Of a stretch of DNA of 64,000 nt, positions 18,081 to 27,078 are shown piece after piece. This DNA comes from G963668605 sp963793625 (GTDB taxonomy: Bacteria; Acidobacteriota; Terriglobia; Bryobacterales; Bryobacteraceae), in contig CAWCAT010000030.1 of assembly GCA_963793625.1 (NCBI GenBank), positions 248,001 through 312,000 of the forward strand, in the 5' to 3' direction. Every line of letters starts with the position of its first letter. Position 1 is the first letter of the stretch. The notes below the pieces were generated by a model that saw nothing but the letters and a program-made list of their open reading frames with translations, made no database searches and was not told where the DNA came from. Both the position numbers and the translations under genes were made by a program.

Positions 18081-18170
18081 GTAAAGCAGATTGAAAAGCT
18101 CACTCAAAGCACGGCAGCCAATGCGGAGGAAAGCGCCGCTGCTGGCGAGGAGTTGAGCGCGCAATCGTAA
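18081..18170 (+). pseudogene. Relic of a methyl-accepting chemotaxis protein tail
   Basis: In the 200-bp gap after the PqaA-like gene, one frame reads VKQIEKLTQSTAANAEESAA followed by AGEELSAQS and TAA. This closely matches the end of the signalling hairpin of chemoreceptors, where heptad-rich QNAANAEESAAA-type sequence is diagnostic. No receptor N-terminus, HAMP domain or ligand domain precedes it, and the sequence just upstream does not continue the match in this frame. It appears to be the remains of a deleted or rearranged mcp gene, about 30 codons long. It lies between a + strand gene and the convergent dioxygenase gene, where a relic could persist harmlessly. Confidence 0.6.
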
Positions 18171-18195
18171 ACCCTCCGCGCCGTTGTAACGCTGA

Positions 18196-19584
18196 TCACC
18201 GGCGTATCCGCAACCGGCTGGCCGACGTGGTACGAATGCCCGCGATCTCGGCGACCACCGGATAATCTCCGTTGGGGAGATCCGGAACCACGGTATTGAA
18301 CTGGTACAGACCAGCACTTGTCAGGCCCGCGTATGTTACTTGTGCGGTTGCCTGGCCGATTCGAATCTTGACCGGGTTGAGCAGCGGACTCGCATTTACG
18401 ACCACTTCGCCGGGCGTTATGGTGGGGTTGGTCGGGCCGAAGCCGGTGCCCCACAACGCAATCGTGTCCAGCGGTCGCGCCGGCACTGTCAGCAAGCCGT
18501 CGACAATTCCAGACGGGCCTATGTAACCGCCATTGGCATCGGTAGCAATGACGTACTCTTGTGTAAGCCGGAAGAAGCCCGGCAGCGCGGGCTGTAACTG
18601 TACAGTAGTAGCGGCGGAAGCGCCATTCGAGTTGGTAACAACCACCTGCGCATTCCCGCTCAAGGTATCCGCCGGAGCTTGCACGTTGATCTGGCTGGGG
18701 CTCACATAATACACGAATGCGTTTTTGCCATTTATCGTGACACTAACGCCATCCAGGCTGGTGGGGAGCTTGCCGTTGACGATGTCGGTGGCGGCCCAGG
18801 TACGCGTGGTGTTGGACAGTCGCGAGCCGTAGATGCTGATCCATGCGCCGGGTGCAGCGCCGGCTTGAAGGCCAGCCGCATTTACGACCCCGCTGCGTGT
18901 CGATATAACAGGCAGGGTGCCGGCTGGAGCATCCTCTGGTGTGAAGCCCATCACGATATCGAACGTGACGCGCTTTTCGCCGATCGCAGATGCGTTGACG
19001 GTTTCGATCGGACGGACTACGGATTGGCGTTGCGCCGCGTTGGTGATCCCATTAAGCACCATGTCCCCAGTGTTTAGGGCTTCGCCTTCGAAATGGCATT
19101 GTGTGATTAAATTGCCGCGGCCTGGAGTCTTGATCTGGTAATGAATGTGTCGTGTGCGACCCGGATAAATTCCTGGTTTGACAGTGCGAAACAGATAACG
19201 GCCATCCGAGGCAGTTTCGAACTTTCCATAGCCCTGGAAATTCGGCTCGCGGTTGGTAACAGGGCTTGCGGTATGGAGGTAGGCACCGTTGTTGTCGGCC
19301 TGCCAGATTTCGACTACAGCGCCACGCACCGGACTGCCGCCGCTGTCGAGCACGCGCCCGGAAACCCACATGATATCGCCCACACCGGGCGTAATCGAAT
19401 CATTTATTAGAAGAAGGTCGTTGTCCTGATCGAGCGGTAATTTGTCCGGATAGTACGGTCCGATGGTTAAGGCGGGCGTTTTCACAAGCTCTTGAGCAAA
19501 AACGCCCTTTGTGTGCCAGAAGAACGGCGCCAAAGCAACGCCGCGTAAGATGTTGCGTCGAGTAAGTCCCAGTCTCGAGTTCAT
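18196..19584 (-). CDS. Tat-exported intradiol dioxygenase fused to a TIGR03437 domain
   Basis: 462 residues. The N-terminus has a twin-arginine signal (LTRRNILRGVALAPFFW). Residues about 40-225 are an intradiol ring-cleavage dioxygenase domain: GPYYPDKLPLDQDNDLLLIN, VVEIWQADNNGAYLHT, FQGYGKFETASDGRYLFRT, VKPGIYPGRTRHIHYQI. The candidate Fe(III) ligands (two Tyr and the HxH pair) are all present, as in protocatechuate 3,4-dioxygenase beta chains. Residues about 235-462 are a TIGR03437 domain (VVNAAGLQAGAAPGAWISIY, then TIALWGTGFGPTNP), an extracellular beta-sandwich typical of Solibacter relatives. Folding before Tat export suits a metalloenzyme. It would cleave catechol-type rings outside the cytoplasm, perhaps on lignin or humic material; this is inference. 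Confidence 0.88.
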   Translation of the reverse strand: MNSRLGLTRRNILRGVALAPFFWHTKGVFAQELVKTPALTIGPYYPDKLPLDQDNDLLLINDSITPGVGDIMWVSGRVLDSGGSPVRGAVVEIWQADNNGAYLHTASPVTNREPNFQGYGKFETASDGRYLFRTVKPGIYPGRTRHIHYQIKTPGRGNLITQCHFEGEALNTGDMVLNGITNAAQRQSVVRPIETVNASAIGEKRVTFDIVMGFTPEDAPAGTLPVISTRSGVVNAAGLQAGAAPGAWISIYGSRLSNTTRTWAATDIVNGKLPTSLDGVSVTINGKNAFVYYVSPSQINVQAPADTLSGNAQVVVTNSNGASAATTVQLQPALPGFFRLTQEYVIATDANGGYIGPSGIVDGLLTVPARPLDTIALWGTGFGPTNPTITPGEVVVNASPLLNPVKIRIGQATAQVTYAGLTSAGLYQFNTVVPDLPNGDYPVVAEIAGIRTTSASRLRIRR

Positions 19585-19662
19585 ACGCTGTAGACGAGGC
19601 TACCCTGGATTTGAATTCGTTAAGTATGTAAAGCTTTACAAAAAGGAATTTAGCGACCGAGC

Positions 19663-21375
19663 CTACGCGCTGATTTCGCCGGATGGTACGGATCGCTCAG
19701 CTTCTTCGTGTTCGGCCCAGAGAATTTCGGCTCTGTTCAGCGCTTCTTCGATATTGGCGCAGATGTTCTCTCTGCCCACGTGCTGCTCAAACTCGGCCTG
19801 GTGAAGAAGGTGGGCGGGTTGTTCGCGGGCTCCACATAAGATGAGTGAGCGTCCGCTGCCGTGCAGCTTCGCGTGCAAAGCCTGGAGCGCCTGCAATCCG
19901 GTGGCGTCCAGAGCGGTCATATTGCGTAAGCGCAGGATGATGATGGGCGGTAGCTTGCGGAGACGGTCCGTGATTTCGGTGATCTTGTCCGTTGCACCAA
20001 AAAGAAACGGTCCGTGAATGCGGAACACTGTGGTGTAAAGCGGAATTTCCCGGCCTTGCAGGCTGTGCACGCGGCCTTCGCGAATATATTTCTGAGTCAC
20101 GCGCGAGACAGTCGTAGTGACCGTGACCTTGCGAATGAACATCAGTGCTGCAAGGACCATTCCGATCTCGACTGCGACAGTCAGATCCGCGAATACAGTC
20201 AATCCGAAAGTAACGGCCCAGACCGCGATGTCGGCTTTTGAGAGCTTAAGCAGTTTCGGAATTTCATGCCATTCGCCCATGTTCCAGGCGACGACAAACA
20301 GAATCGCAGAGAGCACTCCAAGCGGAATATTGCTCGCCAGCGGCGCCGCCGCGATCATAATTACCAGCAACGTGATGGCGTGAATCATACCGGCCACCGG
20401 AGTCTTGGCGCCAGAGCGGATGTTCGTTGCAGTACGCGCGATCGCGCCGGTCGCGGGTAATCCGCCGAAGAGCGGCGAGACGACGTTGGCAACACCCTGC
20501 GCCATCAGTTCGACATTCGGATTGTGTTTATCGCCCGTCATGCGGTCCGCGACAACGGCGGAGAGCAGAGATTCGATTGCGCCCAGCATCGCGACCGTCA
20601 ACGCGGGTGACAGCAATTTCAGGAAGAGGCGCGGCTGAAATTGCGGCATGTGCAGCGTAGGCAATCCGGCTGGAATTCCTCCGAAGCGCGTGCCGATCGT
20701 CTCCACGTGCAGTTCGAAAATCACCGCGACGAGGGTGCCCGCAAACAGAGCGACAATTGTGCCGGGGACGCGCTTGACCAGCGGCCTACGATCAGGATCA
20801 ACGCGAGCGAGCCAGCCGCCAGCGCCGTGGTCAGCGGCGACAAGGTGCCGAAATGCACGATGATCGATTTCGAGGCGCTCGATGAATTCGCCCGGAACCG
20901 TTTCGATCTGCAGGCCGAAGAAGTCCTTGATCTGGGTGCTGGCGATCAGCAATGCAATTCCGTTTGTGAAGCCGACCACAATCGGGCGCGGCATGAATTT
21001 CACCGCGGTACCCATACCAGTCGCGCCCATGATCAGGAGAATTGCGCCTGCCATCATGGTGCACATGAACAGGCCATCGACGCCGTATGTCACGACGATG
21101 CCGGAAACAACCACGACGAATGCGCCGGTGGGGCCACCGATCTGCGTCTTGGATCCGCCCAAAGCGGAGATCAGGAAACCTGTGACAATTGCACAATAAA
21201 TTCCGGATTGCGGCGGAAGTCCGGAGGAAATGGCGAAGGCCATGGCTAAAGGCAAGGCCACAAGTCCAACAGTAAGACCGGCAATCAGATCAGCGATCAG
21301 CGTCTGCTTACTGTATTTCGGCCAAAGCAGTATTGATTTAGGGAGCCAGCGGGATAATGATGAGGACAAATGCAC
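19663..21375 (-). CDS. SulP-family anion transporter with STAS domain
   Basis: 570 residues. The membrane part has the SulP signature (ADLIAGLTVGLVALPLAMAF, then AISSGLPPQSGIYCAIVTGF). The C-terminal STAS domain (about 440-540) carries LRLRNMTALDATGLQALQAL, where phosphorylatable residues sit in STAS proteins. SulP members move sulfate, bicarbonate or other anions, usually with Na+ or H+; the substrate is not readable. The stretch at about 20,775-20,870 is out of frame: the frame as given is hydrophilic (HRAFRHLVAADHGAGGWLA), but the +1 frame gives the expected membrane helix (LSPLTTALAAGSLALILIVG). Two compensating indels explain this, so about 30 residues of the conceptual protein are wrong although the ORF stays open. 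Confidence 0.88.
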   Translation of the reverse strand: MHLSSSLSRWLPKSILLWPKYSKQTLIADLIAGLTVGLVALPLAMAFAISSGLPPQSGIYCAIVTGFLISALGGSKTQIGGPTGAFVVVVSGIVVTYGVDGLFMCTMMAGAILLIMGATGMGTAVKFMPRPIVVGFTNGIALLIASTQIKDFFGLQIETVPGEFIERLEIDHRAFRHLVAADHGAGGWLARVDPDRRPLVKRVPGTIVALFAGTLVAVIFELHVETIGTRFGGIPAGLPTLHMPQFQPRLFLKLLSPALTVAMLGAIESLLSAVVADRMTGDKHNPNVELMAQGVANVVSPLFGGLPATGAIARTATNIRSGAKTPVAGMIHAITLLVIMIAAAPLASNIPLGVLSAILFVVAWNMGEWHEIPKLLKLSKADIAVWAVTFGLTVFADLTVAVEIGMVLAALMFIRKVTVTTTVSRVTQKYIREGRVHSLQGREIPLYTTVFRIHGPFLFGATDKITEITDRLRKLPPIIILRLRNMTALDATGLQALQALHAKLHGSGRSLILCGAREQPAHLLHQAEFEQHVGRENICANIEEALNRAEILWAEHEEAERSVPSGEISA

Positions 21376-21409
21376 GATAAACTCCTAGTTTACCGCATTC
21401 TGACCGTCC

Positions 21410-21665
21410 CTACGCTAAATGCTCGCCTAATTCGACGCTAACCTGGCTCGGTGTCAGTGCCTCGCCGGCGTTCATCCGCTCCAGAATTTTGTCGATGATC
21501 TGCTTGCCTTCATCCTTGGTGAAGTTCTTCAGGAACCCGTCAAAGAAGTGCTCGCCAGCCATCGCGTGGTTGATCTCGCTTTCTTTGTTGTGCTCCTGGA
21601 ATTCCGTAAAATACACCACGCGAAATCGCCCGGTATATGACAGTCTCACGGTAGATCTCAAACAT
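21410..21665 (-). CDS. Small soluble protein of unknown function, frame broken near its start
   Basis: About 84 residues. The likely start is ATG 21665 (MFEIYRE..., GAGAAG upstream); an ATG at 21692 is also in that frame. One extra base near 21,640 then shifts to the frame that reads YTGRFRVVYFTEFQEHNKES and continues GFLKNFTKDEGKQIIDKILE, MNAGEALTPSQVSVELGEHL to the stop at 21410. The span is 3n+1, which fits a single insertion. It is helical and acidic, with no signal peptide or membrane segment. I do not recognise the family; it reads like a conserved small Acidobacterial protein. It stands between the SulP gene and the surface protease gene. Confidence 0.5.
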
Positions 21666-21731
21666 CGTCTTCTCAGATTCAAACGCGCCCATATGTAGGA
21701 TTAAGGTAGCACAGGATGTGTGCCCGTTTGG

Positions 21732-24274
21732 TTATCGGACGGTAACAGCATACGGAGTGCTGGACTTTCCATCGACGTATCACGACAATTGCATGACTGC
21801 CGAGTAAGACCTGACCCGACGACTAAATTGAATGAACTGAAATGGAGTGGCACCAGCGATCTGTGAAATCTGCGTCACGCGCTGCTCCAGGCCGCTTATG
21901 GAAACCACCACCCTGTTCAAGCGATGTGTGCCGAGGTCGCCGTAACCGCTTACCAGGAGGGTTAACAGATCGCCTGCCCTGATACCGCGAATCGGGTCTA
22001 TTGGAAAGTTGCCAAAAGTCACAGATACGATCGACCCTGCCGCACCCTCGACGACGGCAACGATCGAGGCTGATTCCGGCCGGCCTGTAAACGAATGATC
22101 GCTGGACCCTGGTTGGAGACCGGGCATCGTGAAGAAGATTAGCCCGGTGTTGCGCAAGAAGTTCGTGATCTGCATGCCACCAACGGTGAGCACCAGTCCG
22201 CCGGTAATCTGGGCCGGTGTGAGATTTGGCGCCTGGATCGAAACGCTGCTACCTGCGTACAGCCCGGAGGATTGCTGGTTCAGATTAACGATCGTGGAAC
22301 TCAGTGAGAAGCGCCTCGGGTTAACGGGCAGCACCTGAAGCGCGAACTGCTGATCCAGCGACCGCAATCCGGTCACGACCGTCAGCGTATAGAATGCCGA
22401 GGCCGCGCTGGCGTTGACGCTTACATTCGCAATAATGCGCGTCGGGCTCAACACCCAGGCACGTTTCACGACTACGTCACTGCTGCCAAACCCGACTGTA
22501 GTCACTCCATCGACAAACGCCGTGCCGGTGCCGCTGATTTCGACCATGGATTCACTGCCGGCAGCGATCGAGTTGGGAGCCATCGAGACAGCGGCCGTGT
22601 CTGTGGCGCTCAGGCCGTCGTACTGATAGGTCGTCGGGTTTTGTGCCTGCAGGAACATCGAAGTCTGGCCATCCGGATTCAGTACCGTTACTGTTGCTTT
22701 GTGGCCCGCGGAAGCAAGCGGCACCTGAACCGATCAGCCCTTGCGGCGTCGTCTCAAGAACGGGCGCTTGTGCGCCGTCGAACCAGAACCTTGATTCAAT
22801 GTTCAGCCCTGTTCCGTTGATCTGCGCGATACCGCGGCCCTGTCCATCTAAACCCGGGGCTATCGAGCTAATCGAAGGCGGGTGCGTTCTGGACCGCAGT
22901 GAAGCCAACGGAAGCACGTACACTTCGTTGTTCAGCATAAACACCAGGTGGCGCGGACCTTCGGCGGGCGCGGGGACCGGCTGCTGAAAATCGATAAGGA
23001 TGAAATCCGCGGTGTAAGGCCCTGGGGCTGTTGGGAATGACTCCGGCCAATCCTCCGAGGACGCTGACGCTCAAGCCGGCTGCGGGCGCGATTCACAATC
23101 AGTCCCGCACCTGCGGCGGCTACCAATTGGCGGCCTCGCGGCGAAATTGATGTACGCAGGCTTGACGCCGTAGGTACCAGGATATCCATAAGCCTGTACC
23201 GAATGGAGTGCGGCCGGACGAGTGCTGCGCTGCACATTGAAGTTCACGCTCTTCAAAGGTCTGTCCGGCAGTTACCGGGAGCGGCGGCGCAACCTGCCAA
23301 TCGTGCGCACGCCCGGATAAAACTGCAAGTCAAATGCGGCCGGGAAGGGAAGCGGACGACCATCCGGATCAAGGGGCGCAATAATGTTAGCAGGCGTCAG
23401 TTCAGCGGATAGTGCAGGGGGAAGCGAATGCGCATAGACGTAATAGTTGCCCGCCGGAATGCCTTCAATTCGATAGCTGCCGTCCGGAGCGGTAAGCGCA
23501 CTCACGGCCGGACCATTCGCCGAAATCGCTACAACCGAAGCAAGGCCGACGCCCACACCTGATGACAAAACGCGTCCTGCAATCGTGCCTGTCGAGGAGT
23601 CGGAACGCTGCTGTCGGGTAGAGCAGGGAAATGCCCGCGATGTCATCGGCGGCCAGCGGCTTCGATTTACTGGTGGCTCGCGTAATCTCGGTTGACATCG
23701 TGGAAGACGTAAGCGTGTGCTGCAACCCCAGCGCATGGCCGAATTCATGAACCGCCGTCATGAAGAAGGCGTCGCTGTAGCTCGGCCGCTGCGACATGTC
23801 CTGATTGAACTCCACCACTGAGCGCATGATCGGTACGAACGGAGCTGTGCCCAAACCGGCGAGATCGCCACGCTTGGTCGGACCGCCCAAAGCGATCAGT
23901 CCGGGAGGCATTTCGTCGAAGACCACATCAATGCCCGGAGCCGATTGTGGTAAACCAGCTGGAGTCGTGCCACCGAAAGCAATCCGCAGATCCGAGGTTT
24001 CGACATCGTTCCAGACCTTGACGGCCGCCCTGATCTGGCTATTCACCGCATTCATCGAGTCGCCGCTGCCCAACTGCAACGCAGTCTGCTGTTCCGAAAA
24101 GAAGAAGAATACGGTCTTGCCGGGAAGGTTGCTGAGGTCAAATTTCTCGTAGATCGGGACGTAGGGTCCGGTTCGTGTATTGTAGTGAACGAAATGATAG
24201 TAGCCGGATGCGCCGGTTGCCAGTAGCAGACAGCTTACAGCCAGGATCGCGAATTTGCGGAACGAACCCAGCAT
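21732..24274 (-). CDS. Exported matrixin-type metalloprotease with CarboxypepD_reg and IPT/TIG-like domains (several frame breaks)
   Basis: From ATG 24274: signal peptide (MLGSFRKFAILAVSCLLLAT), then a zinc metallopeptidase domain with the metzincin motif FFMTAVHEFGHALGLQHT (HExxHxxGxxH) and a following DDIAGISLLYP helix. After a frame break at about 23,640 comes a carboxypeptidase-regulatory-like domain (GTIAGRVLSSGVGVG, then LTAPDGSYRIEGIPAGNYYV). Further breaks at about 23.2-22.7 kb precede a run of IPT/TIG-like beta-sandwiches (NGTGLNIESRFWFDGAQAPV, VEISGTGTAFVDGVTTVGFG). The last stretch, read across one-base shifts near 21.8 kb, ends YVDGKSSTPYAVTVR with TAA at 21732, so the apparent stop at 21780 is false. 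Probably a secreted or cell-surface protease; substrate unknown. Start overlaps the stop of the upstream gene (TAATG). Confidence 0.75.
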
Positions 24275-24807
24275 TATCTGGAACCTCCACCGGCAACGCG
24301 GTTGATCTTGGCGCTCATGTCACGTAAAGGCATCAGCACCGACTCATCGGCGACAGGCAGTTTCGTGATCGCATCCAGCATCGTTTCCGTGCTTGCCGGA
24401 CGAGCAACCATCGTTACGCCCTTGCTCACCTTTACGTCGAAGACGCCCTGGGAAAGCCCGATGACCTGGGTCATGCCGCTCTTGCCGGTCCACAGGAACA
24501 ACACATACTCCGATCCCGTCGCCAGCGCGGGAGCTCCCGAGAAAGTCTGCTCCAGGCCGTTCGACTTGCCACCCGGGGTGGCGACCTCGACCTCAGATGC
24601 CGCCGCGCCTTTCCATCGTTCCAGCACTTGTACGCGGGAGTACGTGTAGATCATTGGCCCACGGAAAGCTGTACGGGAGCTCAGCACCTTACCGCGCACG
24701 ATGGCGGTCGATTTGCTGATCATCTCGTCCGTGCTCAGACGTTCCAGGGTAGCCGCGCCGAGCGCGGCACATAGAATCAGACCGGCGATGGTGGACTTCA
24801 ATGTCAC
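24274..24807 (-). CDS. Exported protein of unknown function, coupled to the surface protease
   Basis: 177 residues from GTG 24807, with a signal peptide (LKSTIAGLILCAALGAATLE). The rest is beta-rich: TAIVRGKVLSSRTAF, YTYSRVQVLERWKG, SEYVLFLWTGKSGMTQVIGL, QGVFDVKVSKGVTMV. This resembles the small OB-like exported proteins that often accompany matrixin-type proteases in soil bacteria; I cannot name the family with confidence. Its TAA overlaps the ATG of the protease gene by one base, which argues for co-translation and a role with that protease, perhaps as chaperone or inhibitor (inference). Confidence 0.65.
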   Translation of the reverse strand: MTLKSTIAGLILCAALGAATLERLSTDEMISKSTAIVRGKVLSSRTAFRGPMIYTYSRVQVLERWKGAAASEVEVATPGGKSNGLEQTFSGAPALATGSEYVLFLWTGKSGMTQVIGLSQGVFDVKVSKGVTMVARPASTETMLDAITKLPVADESVLMPLRDMSAKINRVAGGGSR

Positions 24808-24824
24808 GTAGCTTACAGTGCAGT

Positions 24825-24842
24825 CTTTGTACCATTACAAAG
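24825..24842. promoter_or_regulatory. Palindrome upstream of the protease operon
   Basis: CTTTGTA-CCAT-TACAAAG: perfect 7-bp arms around a 4-base spacer, 18 bp upstream of the GTG at 24807. It could be a repressor operator or a short 5' hairpin for the two-gene operon. Confidence 0.4.
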
Positions 24843-24935
24843 TGCTGGAAACAATAGGGGTTTTTACGAGGCTTCGCGAGGGGGTTGGGTATGTTGGACA
24901 CAAGCCCGAGACAGGAAGGTACAACTTACGTCGGA

Positions 24936-26846
24936 TCAGACTTCCTTGCGTACAATTAGAAGCGGAACATCCAAATCATGACGTACTGCATTGATTGTTG
25001 TTCCGAAGATCAAGTCTTTTAAGCCTTTATGCCCGTGAGCACCCATAATCAGCAGGTCGGGTCGAACCTGCTGCGCATAAGCCACGATTGCGCGTCTGGG
25101 CTTGCTGCTGTGCACCACGGTGGCTTCCACATCCACGCTTTGTGAGCGCAGTGTCTCGGCTATCTGATCGAGATAGTGTTGACCTGCCTTCACTTCAGAA
25201 GTCGAGGCCAGTTCACCATAAACCTGGCTGGTGACGCCTTCCTCAACGTGCAGCAGGAATAGTTTGGCATTATGCTGCCGCGCCATAGCAGCGGCGTGAC
25301 CGATGGTTTCGCGATCGATCGCAGAATGGTCGAGAGTGACTAGTATCCGGCTGTATTCCTTCACCTTGACCTCCTCGTACTCGGGAGAAAGCAGATTGTC
25401 GGGAAGTTGCGGAACGTAGCGGTAGCGTTTGGCCCACTCGGGCAGGAGCGGTTCGAACCCAATCCAGAGTAGCAATCCGAGTAGTCCGATTCCGAAGCTG
25501 TACAGTAATATGGCGAGGGGGATTCGGAACGCTCCGGCTTCGCTGATCCAGTCGGCAAACGTATCGACCAACAGCCATACGTTCAGACCGACGATGATGG
25601 CGGCCGTGATCCAGGCCAAAAGCTTGACCCAGGCGGCGTTTGCGAACTCACCCATGCGCTTCTTATCACTCGTGAAATTAATCAGTGGAATGATCGCGAA
25701 GGGAAGTTGCAGACTAAGGATGATCTGACTAACAATCAACAACTTGTAAGTTCCAACATCACCTGCTACATAAATTGTTATGACCGCTGGGATCACGGCT
25801 ACTATGCGCGTAATGAATCTACGCAGCCAAGGACGCATACGGAAGTTCAGGAAGCCTTCCATCACGACCTGTCCGGCCATTGTTCCGGTGATTGTGGAAG
25901 ACTGACCCGCGCACAGCAGAGCGACCGCGAAGGCAATGCTGGCCAGCGATGTACCGAGTAGTGGCGCCAGCATCTCGTGCGCCTGATCGATTTGAGCGAC
26001 CACGATGTTGCGCTTGAAGAACACCGTCGCGGCCATGATCAGAATGCCCGCGTTCACGAGCAGCGCGCCATTCAGGGCGATTACCGAGTCCACCAGATTG
26101 TAACGGCAGGCGAGCAGTTTCTCCCGCTTTGTCTCTCCGATACGGCGTGTTTGTACAAGTGCCGCATGAAGATACAGGTTATGAGGCATCACGGTCGCAC
26201 CCAGGATTCCGATCGCGGCATAGAGACTCGCGCCGTCGAGCGTTGGTATCAAACCCGTCGCTATCTCACGGATATCTGGTTTCGCCAACCAGATCTCGAC
26301 GAAGAAGCACCCGGCGATGATTGTAATCAGACCCAGTACAAACCCTTCGATGATGCGAATACCATAGCGTGTAAACCACAGAATAAGAAGGGTATCGGCA
26401 GTCGTGATGAGCACACCGGTGAGCACGTTGATGCCGAACAGCAGGTGCAATCCGATAGCTGCACCGATAACCTCAGCCAGATCGCAGGCAGCAATCGCGA
26501 TTTCGCAAAGAACCCAGAGGATGTGGCAGATCGTTTTGGGATAAGTCTCGCGGCAAGCTTGCGCCAGATCCCTGCGGCTCACGATTCCGAGGCGGGCACT
26601 CAGCGTTTGCAGCAGGATGGCCATGAGGTTGGACATCACAAGCACCCACAGGAGCTTGTAGCCGAAACGGGCTCCACCTTCCAAATCCGTGGCCCAGTTG
26701 CCAGGATCCATGTAGCCAACGCTGATCAGATAGGCAGGACCGGCGAACGCGAACATGCGCCGCCACAGCGATACCTGTGACGTGCCAACGCTGGCGTGGA
26801 CTTCTGAGAGTGCTGGGGTACTCTGAGCCGGGCTGCTGTCTGCCAT
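24936..26846 (-). CDS. mntH: Nramp-type metal transporter fused to a universal stress domain
   Basis: The ATG at 26846 is chosen because upstream in-frame residues are not Nramp-like; 636 residues. Residues about 30-455 are an 11-helix Nramp carrier with the metal site DPGNWATDLEGGARFGYK and MPHNLYLHAAL, as in proton-coupled Mn2+/Fe2+ importers (MntH). Residues about 490-635 form a UspA domain (YSRILVTLDHSAIDRETIGH) ending in the nucleotide-binding pattern LLIMGAHGHKGLKDLIFGTT. A cytoplasmic ATP-binding Usp domain attached to a metal carrier suggests energy- or stress-gated manganese uptake; that role is inferred. The 230-bp divergent gap with the FecR-like gene shows no manganese riboswitch that I could recognise. 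Confidence 0.9.
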   Translation of the reverse strand: MADSSPAQSTPALSEVHASVGTSQVSLWRRMFAFAGPAYLISVGYMDPGNWATDLEGGARFGYKLLWVLVMSNLMAILLQTLSARLGIVSRRDLAQACRETYPKTICHILWVLCEIAIAACDLAEVIGAAIGLHLLFGINVLTGVLITTADTLLILWFTRYGIRIIEGFVLGLITIIAGCFFVEIWLAKPDIREIATGLIPTLDGASLYAAIGILGATVMPHNLYLHAALVQTRRIGETKREKLLACRYNLVDSVIALNGALLVNAGILIMAATVFFKRNIVVAQIDQAHEMLAPLLGTSLASIAFAVALLCAGQSSTITGTMAGQVVMEGFLNFRMRPWLRRFITRIVAVIPAVITIYVAGDVGTYKLLIVSQIILSLQLPFAIIPLINFTSDKKRMGEFANAAWVKLLAWITAAIIVGLNVWLLVDTFADWISEAGAFRIPLAILLYSFGIGLLGLLLWIGFEPLLPEWAKRYRYVPQLPDNLLSPEYEEVKVKEYSRILVTLDHSAIDRETIGHAAAMARQHNAKLFLLHVEEGVTSQVYGELASTSEVKAGQHYLDQIAETLRSQSVDVEATVVHSSKPRRAIVAYAQQVRPDLLIMGAHGHKGLKDLIFGTTINAVRHDLDVPLLIVRKEV

Positions 26847-27078
26847 AGGTCGCTGTTTAAAGCTTAGCGCTTGTGAACGTCTGTTGGGGGCGAATCTTCC
26901 ACACGTAAGAATCCTGGAAATCAATGATTTTGCACCAACACCTTGGCCCAATGCAATCGGTGTGGTGGTTTTCAGCCATATTAATGAAGTGTAATCGACT
27001 AACAAGTCTATAAAAATAAAGGTTTTACAGTTTGGCAGATGGCATGCATTGTGACTTGTGTCGTGGAAGGAGAAGGTC

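Noticed and set aside
26847..27078. Manganese (yybP-ykoY) riboswitch before the MntH-UspA gene
   Set aside because: The conserved loop sequences of that riboswitch could not be found in the divergent gap.
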